Positions 1 through 14,036 of a stretch of 64,000 nucleotides of DNA are shown piece after piece. Every line of letters starts with the position of its first letter. The stretch's first letter is position 1. Origin of the DNA: Epiperipatus broadwayi. Its lineage: Eukaryota; Onychophora; Udeonychophora; Euonychophora; Peripatidae. The DNA lies in NCBI GenBank assembly GCA_028023455.1, contig JAQFVV010013395.1:1-64000 (forward strand), in the 5' to 3' direction. Below the pieces are notes generated by a model, which made no database searches, was not told where the DNA came from, and worked only from the letters and a program-made list of their open reading frames with translations. Position numbers and translations under genes: made by a program.

Positions 1-47
1 TGTAAACTTATGTAAGCCATTGAGATCAATAAAGCCTTTATTGAAAC

Positions 48-858
<811 letters not shown>

Positions 859-3800
859 GTAAATGTTAAGATTAATGAATTATGGGATATTTAGATTGAC
901 ATGTGTTTCTGTTTGGTAGTAGATAATTCCATTTTGAAATTTGAATTGAGTTGATAATGATTATGAATATAATCAAAAATAAATGATTTTTATTTATATT
1001 ATATTATAAGTTGTTTACTGTTATTTGGAATATACTTAAAGTTTTATTACTGTATTATTAATATTAGAGGACATTTTATTTTGTTTATATATATATTGTG
1101 TCTATGTGTACATGTCATAGTAATTCAAAGAAGCATAGCATTGACCCATAACCTGCTAAACAATTACAATTATTGCATTTGAATAATAATAAGAAGAAAA
1201 AAAATAAACAAATATATATATATTAACTTAAAATGAATTTTAAAAAATTATTTTATAAAAATATTAAGGAAAGTACATATACATTTTATATACATAAAAA
1301 AGTCTTATTGAAGATTTAATTGCCTAGGTATATTTTTAAGATTATGGATTCATCTAGGATATATGAATTTTTTAATATTTCTTTATGCCACTTTTTGGTT
1401 CTCATGATTTTGTCCATTAAAATTAAAAAATCTTCAACAATTTGAAAAACAAGTTATTGATTTATGCATACAGGTGAGTAGGTTATGATGAAGGCAGAAT
1501 TGCAAGATATGAAAGAACTGAAAGATTTTTTTTTATTATAAGAAAGATTTATCTTGATTCAAGACTCTGCACTGCTATATTAAAAGCAAATAATGAGAAA
1601 AATAAGAAAGCAATCATTAGTTAAATTGATCACAAAAAAAAAAAAAACACCAACCAGACATTGAGAAACAAAAAATTTCACATTTTTTCAACAACTGTTA
1701 ACAAAGATATCTACCATTTTATCATAGTTGGGATGAATTGATGAGCAAATCATTATTTAAATTGGAAGTTTCTATCTGAAATGTGATCTTCTTAAAGAAA
1801 GCAGATATGCAAAAATAGACCAATCAAAAGCATTGCATTTATGTTAAAAAAAAAAAGTGCATGACATTTCTTCTGAATTACATAAGTAAATCTTAACCTG
1901 CAAACACCAGATATTGGGGGGGGGATATGTTACCAATCTGAATGTCCAGGAAACAAAGAACCTCTATCTGTAAATTTTACCCTTGTAATTATCAAACAGA
2001 CAAGAGGCAACACCAAATAAAATTATTATTGTTGCAATAAAACAGCTGAAAATAAACTGATAAGAAATATTTTAGTATGAAAATAAAGGATTACAATATA
2101 TTTTGAATTGTGAAAAAAAAATTTTTTTTTTCATTAAACAAAACATTTTGAAAATAAATACTTGGATTTTTTTTTATATTTTTTTTTTTATATCTATAAG
2201 GTATTGATTTGGAAGTACTTATGACAAATATATCTTTTACTTGGAGAGGATGATAAAATAGTTAGTAGCTCTTGGATGTGTCTTGAAATATATAATATAT
2301 TAATTTAATAAATGTTTAGCTTTTATTTGCAGAATAAGCAACAAAGATACATAAGAAATATAGATTATCAGACAATCCTGACAACTATTTGTGGGGCTTT
2401 ATATACATAGTGTTATAAGATTGTTATTATTTTTTTTTCAAAGTATTAATTATTATTAAACTTTAATATTAATCATTTTGTGACCTGAGTCAACATCATC
2501 CTTTGTTCATATATTATTTTATATCTATCTCGAACCTATATTTATCATATATATATATATATATACATATGCATTGTATAATTAGCTATTGTCCAAATTC
2601 AAGCTCTTGCACTGAAACAACATCTGAGATTATGATAATAGGTAATAGAAAATTGCAGGATTAATCTTTCATATATTTTGTATATCAAAAGAGGATAATA
2701 TATTGATTTCTTATATGTGACATATTTTGTTGACTTAAGATATCTGTCTGTTAGAATATATATATTATAGTGGTCATTCAAGAGAAGTGGCCCATATAGT
2801 AAGCATATATTGAACTGTTCAAATTATTTAATTCTTTTAAATAATACTATTAATTTTTGAATGTGCAGTGTGTATAAGTGATATTTTCAGTACACAAATA
2901 AAGATAAATAAAACATATCATTTATTAAAATGAATTTTAATAGAAGAATCCACGTAAGATCACTAAAATAAAGCAAAAGAGCTTGAAGTAATTATATTTT
3001 TTTGTTTAAAAAAAAACTAATTTGATAAGATTTGCAGATGACAAAACATGAATCTACAATCTCCAATTTATTACGTACTTTTAATTATTGATCGATTGTA
3101 TATTTTTTAATTTTTTAAAAATGTAAAAGAATTCATAAAAGAGAAATTAAAAAAAAGTAGGGACATTATTTCATTATCGTGGATTAGGGATTAAAAAAAA
3201 TCAGGGTAACTCTAGTTCTTGGAAGTCCAGAAGAAATTCTTTTTGTGTGTGAGCTTTAACATGGCTGAAAAATATAAATATCACTTTTGGGAAAATATAT
3301 CGCTGCGATCAATTGTCTTCTGAAAACTGCCGGAACTCAAATTTAATACAATAATACTGGATTGAATATAACTCCAATAGAAGAATGTGTGCCTCTATTT
3401 TTTTAAAAAAAAAAAAACCTGAAAATTCAAAATGAAACATGTTAAAAAAAAAAAAACCTCACAAGGTTTTAACGCATATTGATCAGTAATGAAAGTTCTA
3501 AAAATAAAAACACCATGGTAAGACCACTTGTTTTGAAACTTAAAAAAAAAACAACAATATACACTGTATAGAAAAAGACTTAATAAATCAGTACAATCTA
3601 ATTACTTTATTAGAATGTATTTCATATGTATTAGTTGCTTTTATTTATTCACTTTTTATATGCTTAGCTAGTTGTATGAATGTATTCTAAAATACTTATT
3701 TTTAACTTTGTTTGTGTGTAGTATGCATTTGTTAAGTAACTTTTAAATAAATTATTAATTTTCAAAATTCAAGTTGTCAATGTCATTTTATAAAGCAGCT

Positions 3801-4437
3801 TTTATTTCAAAATGTTTACTTTAGAACTTATCAGTTTCATGTTTATCAAAAGGAAAAAAATTAGAAAGAATGTTTAACCACTAAGCAAATGCTAAATGTT
3901 TTTGTGAATTGAGAAATTATAGTACAGTATTTGAAATTGGTCCATTCAGCTTGGAATCCTAGTAAAGGCTGAGAATGCATGTCTTTTTATTTAAATTAAA
4001 TTATTTCTTGGTGGTAAACCTATTTCGAATAGCTAGTGTTAATTTTTGGGAGATGTTTGTGAAATATAACCTATTTTAGATTCAGTCATCTCTATTATTA
4101 TCTACTTTATATATGACTCTGTAAAAGTTACATTGATTACTCATGTTTAAAGGTAGTCCCTTCATGTTTCAGGTACAATATATATTACATTTTACAAGTA
4201 TGTATGGATAATTAATAAATGCATTTTCTATTACTTCAAAAAATAAAATAAAAATGCAACTCTATTTAGCATATATACTGGCAACTAGATTAATCACTAT
4301 TCCATAAAGCCAGTCATTACATATATATGCACATATGTATGTACACACATTCTTATAGAGATAAAGAGTTTTTCTAACAATTACAATTGTTCAATTGTTT
4401 TAATGGTGATTACACTTTTTATTATTATTATTATTAG
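859..4437. other. AT-rich non-coding stretch upstream of the first SLC6 exon
   Basis: No open frame here has protein-like composition. Poly(A) and poly(T) runs are frequent, with a short (AT)n run near 2550 and a G run near 1917. Because the SLC6 exon at 4438 starts with an AG acceptor, this is most simply the upstream intron. The preceding SLC6 exon was looked for and not recognised. Confidence 0.5.
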
Positions 4438-4541
4438 GTATGGATTGATGCTGCCGTACAGATTTTTTTTTCTGTGGGAGCAGGTTTTGGTGTTCATCTG
4501 ACTTATGCAAGTTATAATAAATTTCATAACAACTGTTACAG
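4438..4541 (+). CDS. SLC6 neurotransmitter transporter, internal exon (TM6 region)
   Basis: The 104-base exon encodes [20 protein letters not shown] followed by [14 protein letters not shown], the TM6a/TM6b region and following loop of sodium/chloride-dependent neurotransmitter transporters (SLC6). It starts after TTATTATTAG (acceptor at 4436-4437) at a codon boundary. It ends two bases into an Arg codon before GTAATT (donor from 4542). The conserved Gln and Ser of QIFFS are chloride-site residues in monoamine transporters, and GxGFG is the unwound TM6 segment that contacts substrate. The usual S-L-G reads S-V-G. Loop sequence and exon phases fit the dopamine/noradrenaline transporter branch better than GABA or glycine carriers. 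The exact orthologue cannot be decided from one exon, so no symbol is given. The protein acts in the plasma membrane. Confidence 0.9.
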
Positions 4542-5752
4542 GTAATTCTCTAGTTCTGATTGTAGATTTCTTTTCAATAAAAAGTGTTATATGAGTTTAA
4601 TAATACCACAAACTGTTTTCATCATGTTAACAAGGAACTCCTATTAAATTTTTTATTTTCAAAAATGAGAGTTTAAATCTAATGCAACTGATAAAGAATG
4701 TGTGCCTTTGAAATCCTATTCAAGTGAGCTACGTCTGACTTTTCAATGTTTAATTAGTTAAAAAAAATCAATGAATAATATTGGTGATTAAATGTATATA
4801 TATATTGTAGCAAATGTTTTCATAATTAAAAGATGAAATAAATGCAGGATTTGAGGAACTATTTTCGATGAGATTAATAAGATTTGCAAGTTAAATGTAT
4901 ATATATAAATTTTTTTACTAATAAGATCACAGCTTTAAACTTGATTTTCTTCCCTATACAAATGTTTTAGAAACGTAAAATGACTTTTTCTCTATTATTG
5001 CAAGTTTAGACATTCCTTTCACGATTTAAGTCATTGTCCACCAGTTGGATTAAGTCGATTCTAATGGCTTTATAAAGCCGCATTAAATCAAATTTTAGAT
5101 GTCTATAAATAAAATGTTTCTAAAAGAAGCGCCGTGTAGTAATAGATTTATAGATTATATATATACACACGCGTGTGCACACACTCGATGCAAGTTTCTA
5201 AAAAATAATCTTTTAAATAGTTGAGTAAATCGAGCATTTATATGTATCTTTTTAATTTAAAATAATAATTAAATCGAATATAATTTTATTCATAAATATA
5301 TCATAAAAATATTTTTGATTACAATAACAATATGAATTTGATTTTTTTTAAAAATAATTACAAACGGTTGATTTAACAAATCTGTAATTTCTTGTTTAGA
5401 TCTGCAAAAGAAATAAATAGTTGTAAACGTGAATGAAAGTCCCATTGACGAGTTTTAGTGAAGAAGAAATATAAAGAGAATTGTCTTTTTAGTTTTTTCG
5501 CTATAGATTATAGCAAGTATAAATTAAATTTTATTTTTGTAATATACACATGTATGTACGAAAATATTTTGTTGCAGTATTTAATATTTCTATTTACAAT
5601 GTCCATGACCTAAACTTCAAATCGGCTGAAATTCAAATAGATGAAAATTTCAAGACAAGTTGGTCAGTATATTGGCATCTAATGTTTAGTAGAAAATAAA
5701 ACATAAAATGAAAAATATTAAACTTATCAACAACCAGTAGTTAACTAATCTA

Positions 5753-5773
5753 GTTTGCAGTATCTTTTTTTTT
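5753..5773. repeat. Left target-site duplication of a retroposed tRNA
   Basis: GTTTGCAGTATC followed by nine T occurs here and again at 5871-5891, bracketing the tRNA-like insert. A perfect 21-bp duplication of this length is typical of LINE-mediated retroposition. Confidence 0.85.
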
Positions 5774-5870
5774 CTTTTTTTTTCATGTGTCAAATGCGTT
5801 GGCTGGGAAGCGAACCCGAGCCAGCTGCTTGAAAGCAGCTATGCTAACCGCTAGGTCACCAACGCTTGAC
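5774..5870 (-). mobile_element. Retroposed tRNA-Gly-like pseudogene with poly(A) tail
   Basis: Read on the - strand, 5865-5796 folds as a tRNA. Acceptor arms GCGTTGG and CCAACGC pair perfectly, an anticodon stem GCTGC/GCAGC is present, and the sequence is close to metazoan tRNA-Gly(TCC). The anticodon loop is one base short (TTTCAA) and the T stem has a C-A mismatch. A short trailer (ATTTGACACATG) and an A-rich tail follow at 5791-5774, and a 21-bp target duplication flanks the whole. Trailer, tail and duplication indicate an RNA intermediate copied by a LINE machinery, not a working tRNA gene. Confidence 0.8.
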
Positions 5871-6038
5871 GTTTGCAGTATCTTTTTTTTTAGTTTCTCT
5901 ATAATTAAATTTTGAAAATGCCTTTACTTATTATCTTTTATAATATGCACACACATATTTATACATAAATTCCTCTATATTTACGGCTGAAACTATTTGG
6001 AAATAGTAAATAGTATAAAGATATATATGAAAGATAGT

Positions 6039-6091
6039 GACCTGGGCCAACTGATGAGTGCTGGTTAAGCACGAAATACAACTTGGGGGTC
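6039..6091 (+). ncRNA. Hammerhead ribozyme-like motif (type I layout, cleavage base changed)
   Basis: The core CTGATGA (6051-6057) is followed by stem II GTGCT/AGCAC (five pairs, loop GGTTA) and an exact GAAA (6073-6076). Stem I can form from CCAA/TTGG with an outer GACC/GGTC and an internal loop between them. Six bases (TACAAC) separate GAAA from stem I, the very short stem III of hammerheads in Penelope-like elements and retrozymes. The base expected to be U at position 16.1 is A (AAC instead of NUH), so this copy is probably inactive. Pairing was found by eye. Confidence 0.6.
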
Positions 6092-7216
6092 ATTTGTCTT
6101 TTATTATATCTTTATTTATATGAATTTAAAATGAATGGGGAAGTATGGAGGTGTTTATTATATCTATAAATAGTATTATGTAAAATTATATTCTTTTGAA
6201 AAACTTTCATATACATTTATGAGTTGAGTTTTTTGAAACCAATCACAAACTTTTCCATCTAAATATATGACTAATAAGACGTATAACAGAATAATATGTT
6301 GTTGTTGTTTTTAAAAAACATTTAAGTTAATTCCAGCAATAACTAATTGAACTAGCTTCTATTTACATAATTCATGTTATTCATGTCTGAGTTTTCAGAC
6401 TTTTCTATTGCATATATTATCTTTTCATTGTTGGTTATTGTTTAGATATTACATACAAGCATACAGTATGTAACCAATAGATGTAATTAGATTAAAATGT
6501 GTAATAATTAGAGAAAAGCATTCAACAATAATATTACTGGTCAGTCAGCAATTAACTTTGCTAGCTTTAAGTTGAACCACTTACTAATAACTCTTGTTAT
6601 TGGAATTTTTTAGGAAGAAAAAATGGATGAAAAGGCTACTAGCAAATGGTTCAGTTTGGGAAAAGCAATGTTAATTATTGATAGCCTAAATAACATCATT
6701 TCTGGACATTCATCTTTAATTATTTAATAGATTTACCCATTTATTTCTATTATTTCCATCATAGTCATCTGTGAAAATATTTAATATAATATTACATACA
6801 GTAGTTTCATCATTCTCATAATTTTTTTTTATCTACAGTGATCTATAATTAAAAAAAAATATTGGTAAAAAAAAAAAAAGATATTAATAAAAAAGAAAAT
6901 TTCTACATTTCAATTTTTTTGTTCCAAATGCTACTGCTAGAATAGTGATTTACAAAATATCATAAGCAAATAGCAACAATAGATCTTTGAACCTCTTATA
7001 AATTTATGTTTTACACAGAATTCAAACTTGACTGACATTTTAAATAAACATTAATTTTATTATCTACAGTTGTATTCTAATTTTAGCATGAATATTTCTA
7101 CTTCTAAAAAGTAAATAAATTTTCAATTTTTAATAATTAGTCTAATATATTTTTAAAACTAAATATCAAGTTCATTTCAAAGCTAAACTGTTACTCAATG
7201 TCAAATCTATGATATA

Positions 7217-10200
7217 TATTGTAATGGGATGTCGGTTTTCATCAGAAAGAGGGTGCGCATTTCACTACAATCGGACTTTGGGTCTTCAGGTAGAATGCTG
7301 GAAATGAAATGATGAAATGCTAAATTTTATGATTACATCTATCTTTACTATGCTAGCTCAATAATCATTAGACAAATTTAGATATAATTTAGACTACTTC
7401 ATCCATCTCTCACCCCTCTTTCAGTCTCCATTATGCCACGTTATTCAAACTCATGGAGAATTTGCAATTGGCTCTATTCAGGCATGAATTTAAACAAGTC
7501 ATTTTCTAATATGCCTTTATATAAGCATTGACTAATAATTAATATTACTATTATGTTTATAATATTAACATATATATAAAACAATTGTTATGTAGCTAAT
7601 AATGATTAGTGTATTTATTTATAAATATATAATATAATAATGATTAAGCAGAGAGATCAAATTAATAACTCAATAATATTTAATAAACAAGAAAAATATA
7701 ATGTAAAAGATAAATAAAATATTAATTAAAAAATAAGGATGAATTTTTATCATTTTGAAAGATTAACAAATAATATTCCCATTCAATACCCTATGATAAA
7801 ATTTCATACCTTAATAAACTTTTCAAAAGAAAAAAATATAATTCAAATTAACACACACACATATATATATAACAATGTATAAATAATAAAAAAATAATTT
7901 AAATAACTTATTAATACATTTACAGAATTTGTTCATAGGTTTCATAATTATTATTATGTAAGTATTATTTACAATTGTAAAACTTGTTTTATATGTATTT
8001 ATAATAAAATAAATATATTATACGTTTACTATATTATATAGTAAACATAATAATTCTGTTTCTAATATCTGTTAAATAATAACCATTTTATTATTACATC
8101 TAATTTAGATGAATTTTTGTCAAACTTTTAAATACATTTATAAAATTTAATTTTATCTAATATTATAAATATATATCTTTTGTTTAATAATTTAAGTTTA
8201 TAAAATTAGATTTGGGTATTCTTACTACTGTAAAGATACGATATTAAATTTGAAATAAAAAAATTAATTAAATTAAACATATTAAAGTCATATAAATAAT
8301 AATATAAAATATATAAATAAATAAAGAAAAACTTATTTTCTTGAGTTAAATAAGAATGGATCTTTAAGTTCATATTTCATAATCCTGATGGATTTCTCCT
8401 GCGAAGTATATTTATCCATTGGTATAGCAATTATTTATTTATCCCAAATTGATAAATTATTAACACTATCCAATCATTTTGTTGATATAAAATAAAATAT
8501 ATATCCTTCGAAAATTGATGTTCTTAATCTCCATTTTCTGTTAGACGTTCTACACAATAAATATCTTAAATTAGCATGAAAGTTGGTTTCGAAACCTTTA
8601 TGATACAATGTTGTTTTACTCACTACACATTGTAAGATTCTTCATATCTTTATAATTAAATTAAATATGTTAATATATGTAGAAAAATGATATATTAAAA
8701 TAAGGTTTTCAATAACTCAAATAGATGTTCTCTTTACTATTCTATTTCAGATTTAGAAGAAAATTAAAATATTTTTATTGTAATCTTTTGAATCCATAGG
8801 TTTCAATTTCCAAATGTGTAATAATTGAAAGGTTGCTAGTCTTTCACATGCACTTACAGTTGTAGGCAAATGTTATTTCCAAATGAATAAATTAATATTT
8901 TAATTTGTAAAAGTTAAACCTTTCAAATATAGTTGAAATTCAATTCCAATGTAGAATAGTAATATTTATTAAAAGAAAAAGTTATTTTAAAAAAATTTTC
9001 TTTTCTTCTCTTCTTTATTATCAAGAAACTAAATGAATTGTCTATATCGCATGTTTTTTGTTTCAATTTTCAATGCTTGATTTAAATATTCATTGTTATA
9101 AATATATACATAAAATTGTTTATTTTTCAATTTCAAATCTGGATTATCTAAAAGTTTGACATTAAAGTATGTATCATTTTAAGTTTATTTTTATTAAAAT
9201 AAATGGTATGTATTTATATATTGAAACAGATATACTGTTCCACATATATATTCAAAAGATCCCCCCCCCCCATTTAAAAAGACTAGCATGATTTGTTGTT
9301 AAAAGAAAAGACTTAATAATGGTTAAGGAAAACTAAAAATTTAAAGAAACAAAGGAATCATGAATAAAAATTGACAGCAATGAAAAAAGAAAGATAATTG
9401 ATCAAATTAAAAAAGAAATAAGGCAAAAAGTTTATAGTTAAAAGAAAATCATTATTGATTTTATAGTTTTAAATTACGATGTAAATAAAAGCTGGCATTT
9501 ATTAAAAATATTACATTTTTAATTTTTGGAACAATGTTGTTGTATAAAGTGTGATAATAGCTTGAGGCAGTCTTAATAAATTGGAGAACATGGCTATACT
9601 TATGATTTCTTATCTGTCATGCTAAAAGTAGATTGTCCAATCCTTAAGAAGAGAAAAGCACTCGGGCTTAAATGAAAGCTGTGTAACAAATAAGACACAG
9701 TGGGCTGAGCTGCTTAATCAATCCAGAGATCAGAGTATAAATAGTTGAGTTGGAAGTGCAGAAGGGATTAAAAGAAAAGATTTTTAAAGTGTATTTTTAA
9801 GGAAGATTTTTCGAAAGATTTTTTGAAAAAGATTTTAAAAAATAAATCTTTTTTTTTTTAAAGATTTTAAGAGCAGCTAAAGAACCACTGTTAATGATGG
9901 AAAAAGAAAACATTAAGGAAAACATAACAATGGAAGGCTAAATGGTAACAGCTTTCTCTCCATCAAAAGCCATGTGTCTCTAAGATTTGCCTGGATAAAC
10001 ATCATAGAAAGGAAATAATGCCATTCAGCTGAAATACAATGCCCCCTTTTGAATTCAGTCACATCATGGATATGAAGGAACAAACTGGATAAAATAAAGG
10101 TAATGATTTTATAAAATATTCGATACTATGTGTGTTTATAAAAGACAAGACAAAACGCCTTTCTTAAAGAAAATTATGAATAAATGTAGCTATATGAAAA

Positions 10201-11667
10201 TACGTTTATTATAAATGAAACTAAAATTATGAATAAATGTAGCTATATGAAAATACATTTATTATTAATAAATTATAAATGAAACTAAAATTATAAATAA
10301 ATGTAGCTACATGAAAATGTGTTTATTATTGATAAATTATAAATGAAACTACTGATCAACTTATATCTGGAAACATACATCTGTGGCAGACCAAACAACA
10401 ATATTTATGATAGATATTAGAGTAACCAAATAAAATTACAAATGCTTACCTGCCTATTGATTGTATAAGAATATTACACATAACTATAATTAATTAAATT
10501 ATAATAACATGTTTATAATTTAGATAAAATTAGAAAATATCAAAAGGAAGGTATACATTCAAAATGAATGTATTTAGTAGATTTATACTATATTGTGAAC
10601 AAATTCAAATGTTGAAATATGAGCTAGTACATCAATAAAAGTTAATGGTATATGCATATAATGAACCATGTCCTTAAATAAGTTGAAAGATTGATAAAAT
10701 CATTTTTTTTTGTTTTTAAAAGGATTTTATTTATTATCTGAAGACTCTGAAAAAAGTAATATAAACACAGAATTAAAACATGTTATATACATACGAGTTG
10801 AGAAATAAGAATACCAAACCAATGCATCTAGAATAAATGTGCATATAGTATGGATTCAAACCTGGATTTGAATAACCATGAGTAAAATATATGTATTATG
10901 CTTTAACTAACTTAAAATTAACTGAAACTCTGAATTAGATGTAAAATGTAAATTGCTAAAGAACTTGCATTCTTTAATTCATCTTGCCCTACTATTGGAT
11001 GTATACCAAAATACACAATGGACTGTAAATAAAATATTTGTTGAATTAAGTGGACTCTGAATTAAATGCTATCAGTTGTCTTCATTATTCTCTCTGTTGT
11101 CTTAATATATCACACTCCTCTCTGCGAACTAACTAAATGATTAAAGATGTAAACTGTTAAAGAACTATTGAAATTACATTTTTTGAGTCATATAAAAATA
11201 TTATTGGAAGTAGGACAAAGAGATTCGAGGGACTGTCAATGAAATATTTTGTTTGATGGACATTTATTTAAACCTGTTATTAAATAAAATTATTGTTACT
11301 TAAAATTAATTTTAGTTATCCAGTTGTTCAATTCTATTTTTCTTTATTGCATCACTCATCATTCAGTGCACTTGTTCATGAGAATTTCATGCCTCCTGAG
11401 CTATGTCTGGCATAACTAGACCTATGTAAGTCAGCTTGTAGTGAGATGGAACTCTAGTGGTGCTGTTTGGTAAACCAAACACAGAAATGTCTAGGTGCTT
11501 CCATTCTCTATGGTGCTACATCCTCTGATGAGCAGGAAATATTGTTGTAGGGGGGGGATTAATATCCGCATTGGGGATTGCCAATCGATAGTTCCTTCCT
11601 GAATCATGCTCATCAGGAAATTGTTACAATCGAGGTAATAAAGGGGTTGTATGGTGGTTCGGTTACA
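7217..11667. mobile_element. Possible 4.45-kb solo LTR or LTR-like insertion in an (AT)n site
   Basis: The block starts TGTAATGGGATG directly after GATATATAT and ends CGGTTACA directly before ATATATATAT, the same termini and target type as the better supported LTR elements in this window. Both ends are more GC-rich than the interior, and a TATAAATA box lies near 9738. No coding sequence was found. There is no second copy or target duplication outside the AT tract, so the boundaries are inference from pattern. Confidence 0.35.
10165..10350. repeat. Short tandem repeat, about three copies of a 60-70-base unit
   Basis: The unit ATAAATGAAACTAAAATTAT followed by GAATAAATGTAGCTATATGA recurs about three times with small changes. 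It lies inside the possible solo LTR and has no coding potential. Confidence 0.75.
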
Positions 11668-11673
11668 ATATAT

Positions 11674-11685
11674 ATATATTAAAAT
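11674..11685. repeat. Left target-site duplication of a LINE tail
   Basis: ATATATTAAAAT occurs here and at 11868-11879, flanking the truncated LINE fragment. Confidence 0.7.
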
Positions 11686-11867
11686 TTAAACTGGATTCCA
11701 AGAGATTGTAAAAGATCCAGAAAGAGACCACATGTGAGATGGATGGATGAAATAAGAAAATGTGCAGGGGTGTTGTGGAGAAGAGAAGCTAAAGATCGGA
11801 GAAGATGGATTAAACTTGGAGAGACCTTCATCCTGCAGTGGATTGATAATGGTTGATGATGATGATG
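11686..11867 (+). mobile_element. 5'-truncated non-LTR retrotransposon (LINE) 3' end
   Basis: The + strand, with small frame changes, encodes the familiar extreme C-terminus of a LINE reverse transcriptase polyprotein: basic KRSRKRP, then RWMDEIRK, RRWIKLGETF and QWIDNG. It then runs into a (GAT)n tail. A 12-bp duplication flanks it. Such short 3' fragments are typical dead-on-arrival LINE insertions. The same 3' end is seen in the longer LINE near 36.1-36.3 kb, so both are likely one family. The clade (possibly RTE-like, given the GAT tail) is not certain. Confidence 0.75.
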
Positions 11868-11879
11868 ATATATTAAAAT

Positions 11880-13102
11880 AGTCAAATACATTTTGATTAA
11901 TGAATAGTTTAATTAGAGATAATTATAAATGAGTGTATATGTGTTTTAGTGTAATCCTATGTTAAGTTAACTGAAAGTTACTATTACAATATATGTCTGT
12001 GTGTTTTCTTATCTATTCCAATGTTTGTTTAATTGGATACTATTTTTTCAGACATTTATATCATCATCTGTGTTGGCATTTTCTCTTTATATCATCATAT
12101 TCAGTGCAAATGATATCAATTTTCTGAAGATTAAAGCAATGTGCTCTGTTTTTTTTTTTATGTTCACCAAAAAATTATATTTGTGAGAGGCCTTTGTAGT
12201 CAATTATATAGAGATGAGTGTTGTATTATTCTGGTTACTCTATTGTTTCAAGATTCACCACAGTAAATTGCAGTATTGTAGAGAATATATAATTTGAAAG
12301 ATATTCTGGGAAAAAAGTTTTATATTTGATATTATTAATTAATCTATTAAATATTGCTGGCAATTGAAAATCCATATCAAAATCTTGTTCATACATTTTG
12401 AATATATAGTATAGGTATCCATGTTTTTTTTTATTCTCTTTATATTTTACTTTCCATTTTAGTTTGTAACTAAAATTCTTTATTTGTTGATTCTATAATG
12501 AATCTCAGCCAGTACGTTCACCAGAATAAATCATCATACATAATTATATATTAGATTGAAAAAAAACCCACATATAAACATCAGTTTTTGGGAATATAAA
12601 AGTAGTAGCTATGTATTGACCTGAAAATATTAAAACTATTTGCATTATTATGATAAAAAGAGAAAAATCAAAGACGAATATAGTTTTTTGCTAACATAGA
12701 CAGCATTGTGATTAGGCAATAAAATAGTATATAATTAAACAAACATTAAAATATCTAGAAAAAACATCTCTGCCCATATATATATATCATATTGATTTGT
12801 CGTGAATATTAAAATTGCATTTGTCTATTTATTAAAGATTAATTTTTTATTTCTTTTACAATAAAAGCTTAAACATTAATGTTAAAATTAAAATATTATT
12901 TATACATATAGAGAAATTTATTATATATTATGTCTAGATTTGTATTTACATACATATATAATTACTATCTGTGCATTTTTAAAATTAAATATGCATATTT
13001 AAATTAATGCATATATATTATTTTTATATAGTACAAAATTTTTGTACTTATATTCTTGTTTGACACTTAGCAATTTAATATAGTGATTTTTTTTTTTAAA
13101 AA
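11880..13102. other. AT-rich non-coding intron sequence
   Basis: No gene or repeat boundary could be supported. Open frames are short and low-complexity. Confidence 0.45.
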
Positions 13103-13118
13103 AAATTTAAACTTCAAA

Positions 13119-13802
13119 GATGTGATATGTTGGACTATTTCCATCATTTATGAGCGAATGTTGAATGTATAGAAAATTTTAAACTTTATTTAAACTTTCC
13201 AAATACAAACAACTTGTTACTAATAACACACAAATAGACAATACAGGTTAGTAATTACACAACGTTTGGAGCAGTATTATTCTCCATTCTTCTTCAGGTG
13301 TTGCTGGCTATATGGACAGTGATAATATTTGCTTAGAAGTTGAACTCGCACCTTTAGTTTTTTGAATATCGAATTTAAGGCAAACGCTCTGTCAACTGAG
13401 CTATCTGTCAAAGCAACATATAGTAGAAATTTTATATATCAAATTTTTACTAAACCTAAATTTCTACTATATGTTACCTTTGACAGATAACTCAGTTGGT
13501 AGAGCATTTGCCTTAAATTCGATATTCAAGAAACTAAAGGTGCGAGTTCAACTTCTAAGCGAATATTGCCACTGTGCATATAGGCCAGCAACACCTGAAG
13601 AGTGGAAAATAATACTACACGAAAAGTTGTGTAATTATTAACCTGTATTGTCTATTTGTGGGTTATTAGTAACAAGTTGTTTGTATTTGGAAAGTTTAAA
13701 TAAAGTTGAAAATTTTCTATACATTCAACATTCCCTTATAAATGATGGAAATAGTCCAACACATCACATCTTATAATATACCGTCATTACAAACCTACAG
13801 AC
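13119..13802 (+). mobile_element. Palindromic (head-to-head dimer) tRNA-derived SINE
   Basis: Two long arms, 13121-13432 and 13458-13769, are near-complete reverse complements separated by 25 bases. The right arm begins with a tRNA-like module: box A-like TAACTCAGTTGGTAGAGC near 13488 and box B-like GGTGCGAGTTCAA near 13539. A body and a tail TTATAATATACCGTCATTAC follow. The 16-base AAATTTAAACTTC[A/G]AA at 13103-13118 and 13803-13818 flanks the whole unit, so the palindrome was probably inserted as one piece. A single-arm relative lies at 23656-23812. Confidence 0.7.
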
Positions 13803-14036
13803 AAATTTAAACTTCGAAATATTTTTTTTTAATTTTTTTATGTGACTTTTTTCCTCTTTTTCATTTGGTGGTCTAAGATTAAAAAAAATAAAACTGGAAG
13901 CTCACTATAATTAGGTTTAATAATTTATATGTATTTATTGAACTTGTTTGTTTTTTTAACGTGAGTAGTATTAATTTATTTACTAATAAAATTGTATTAT
14001 AAATGTATATACTGCATATGCATCTGCATTATATAT

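Noticed and set aside
5796-5865. A functional tRNA-Gly gene
   Set aside because: The anticodon loop is one base short, the T stem has a mismatch, and poly(A) plus target duplication show retroposition.
11520-11550. CTGATGAGCAGGAAA as another hammerhead
   Set aside because: Only a few bases separate CTGATGA from GAAA, so no stem II can form.
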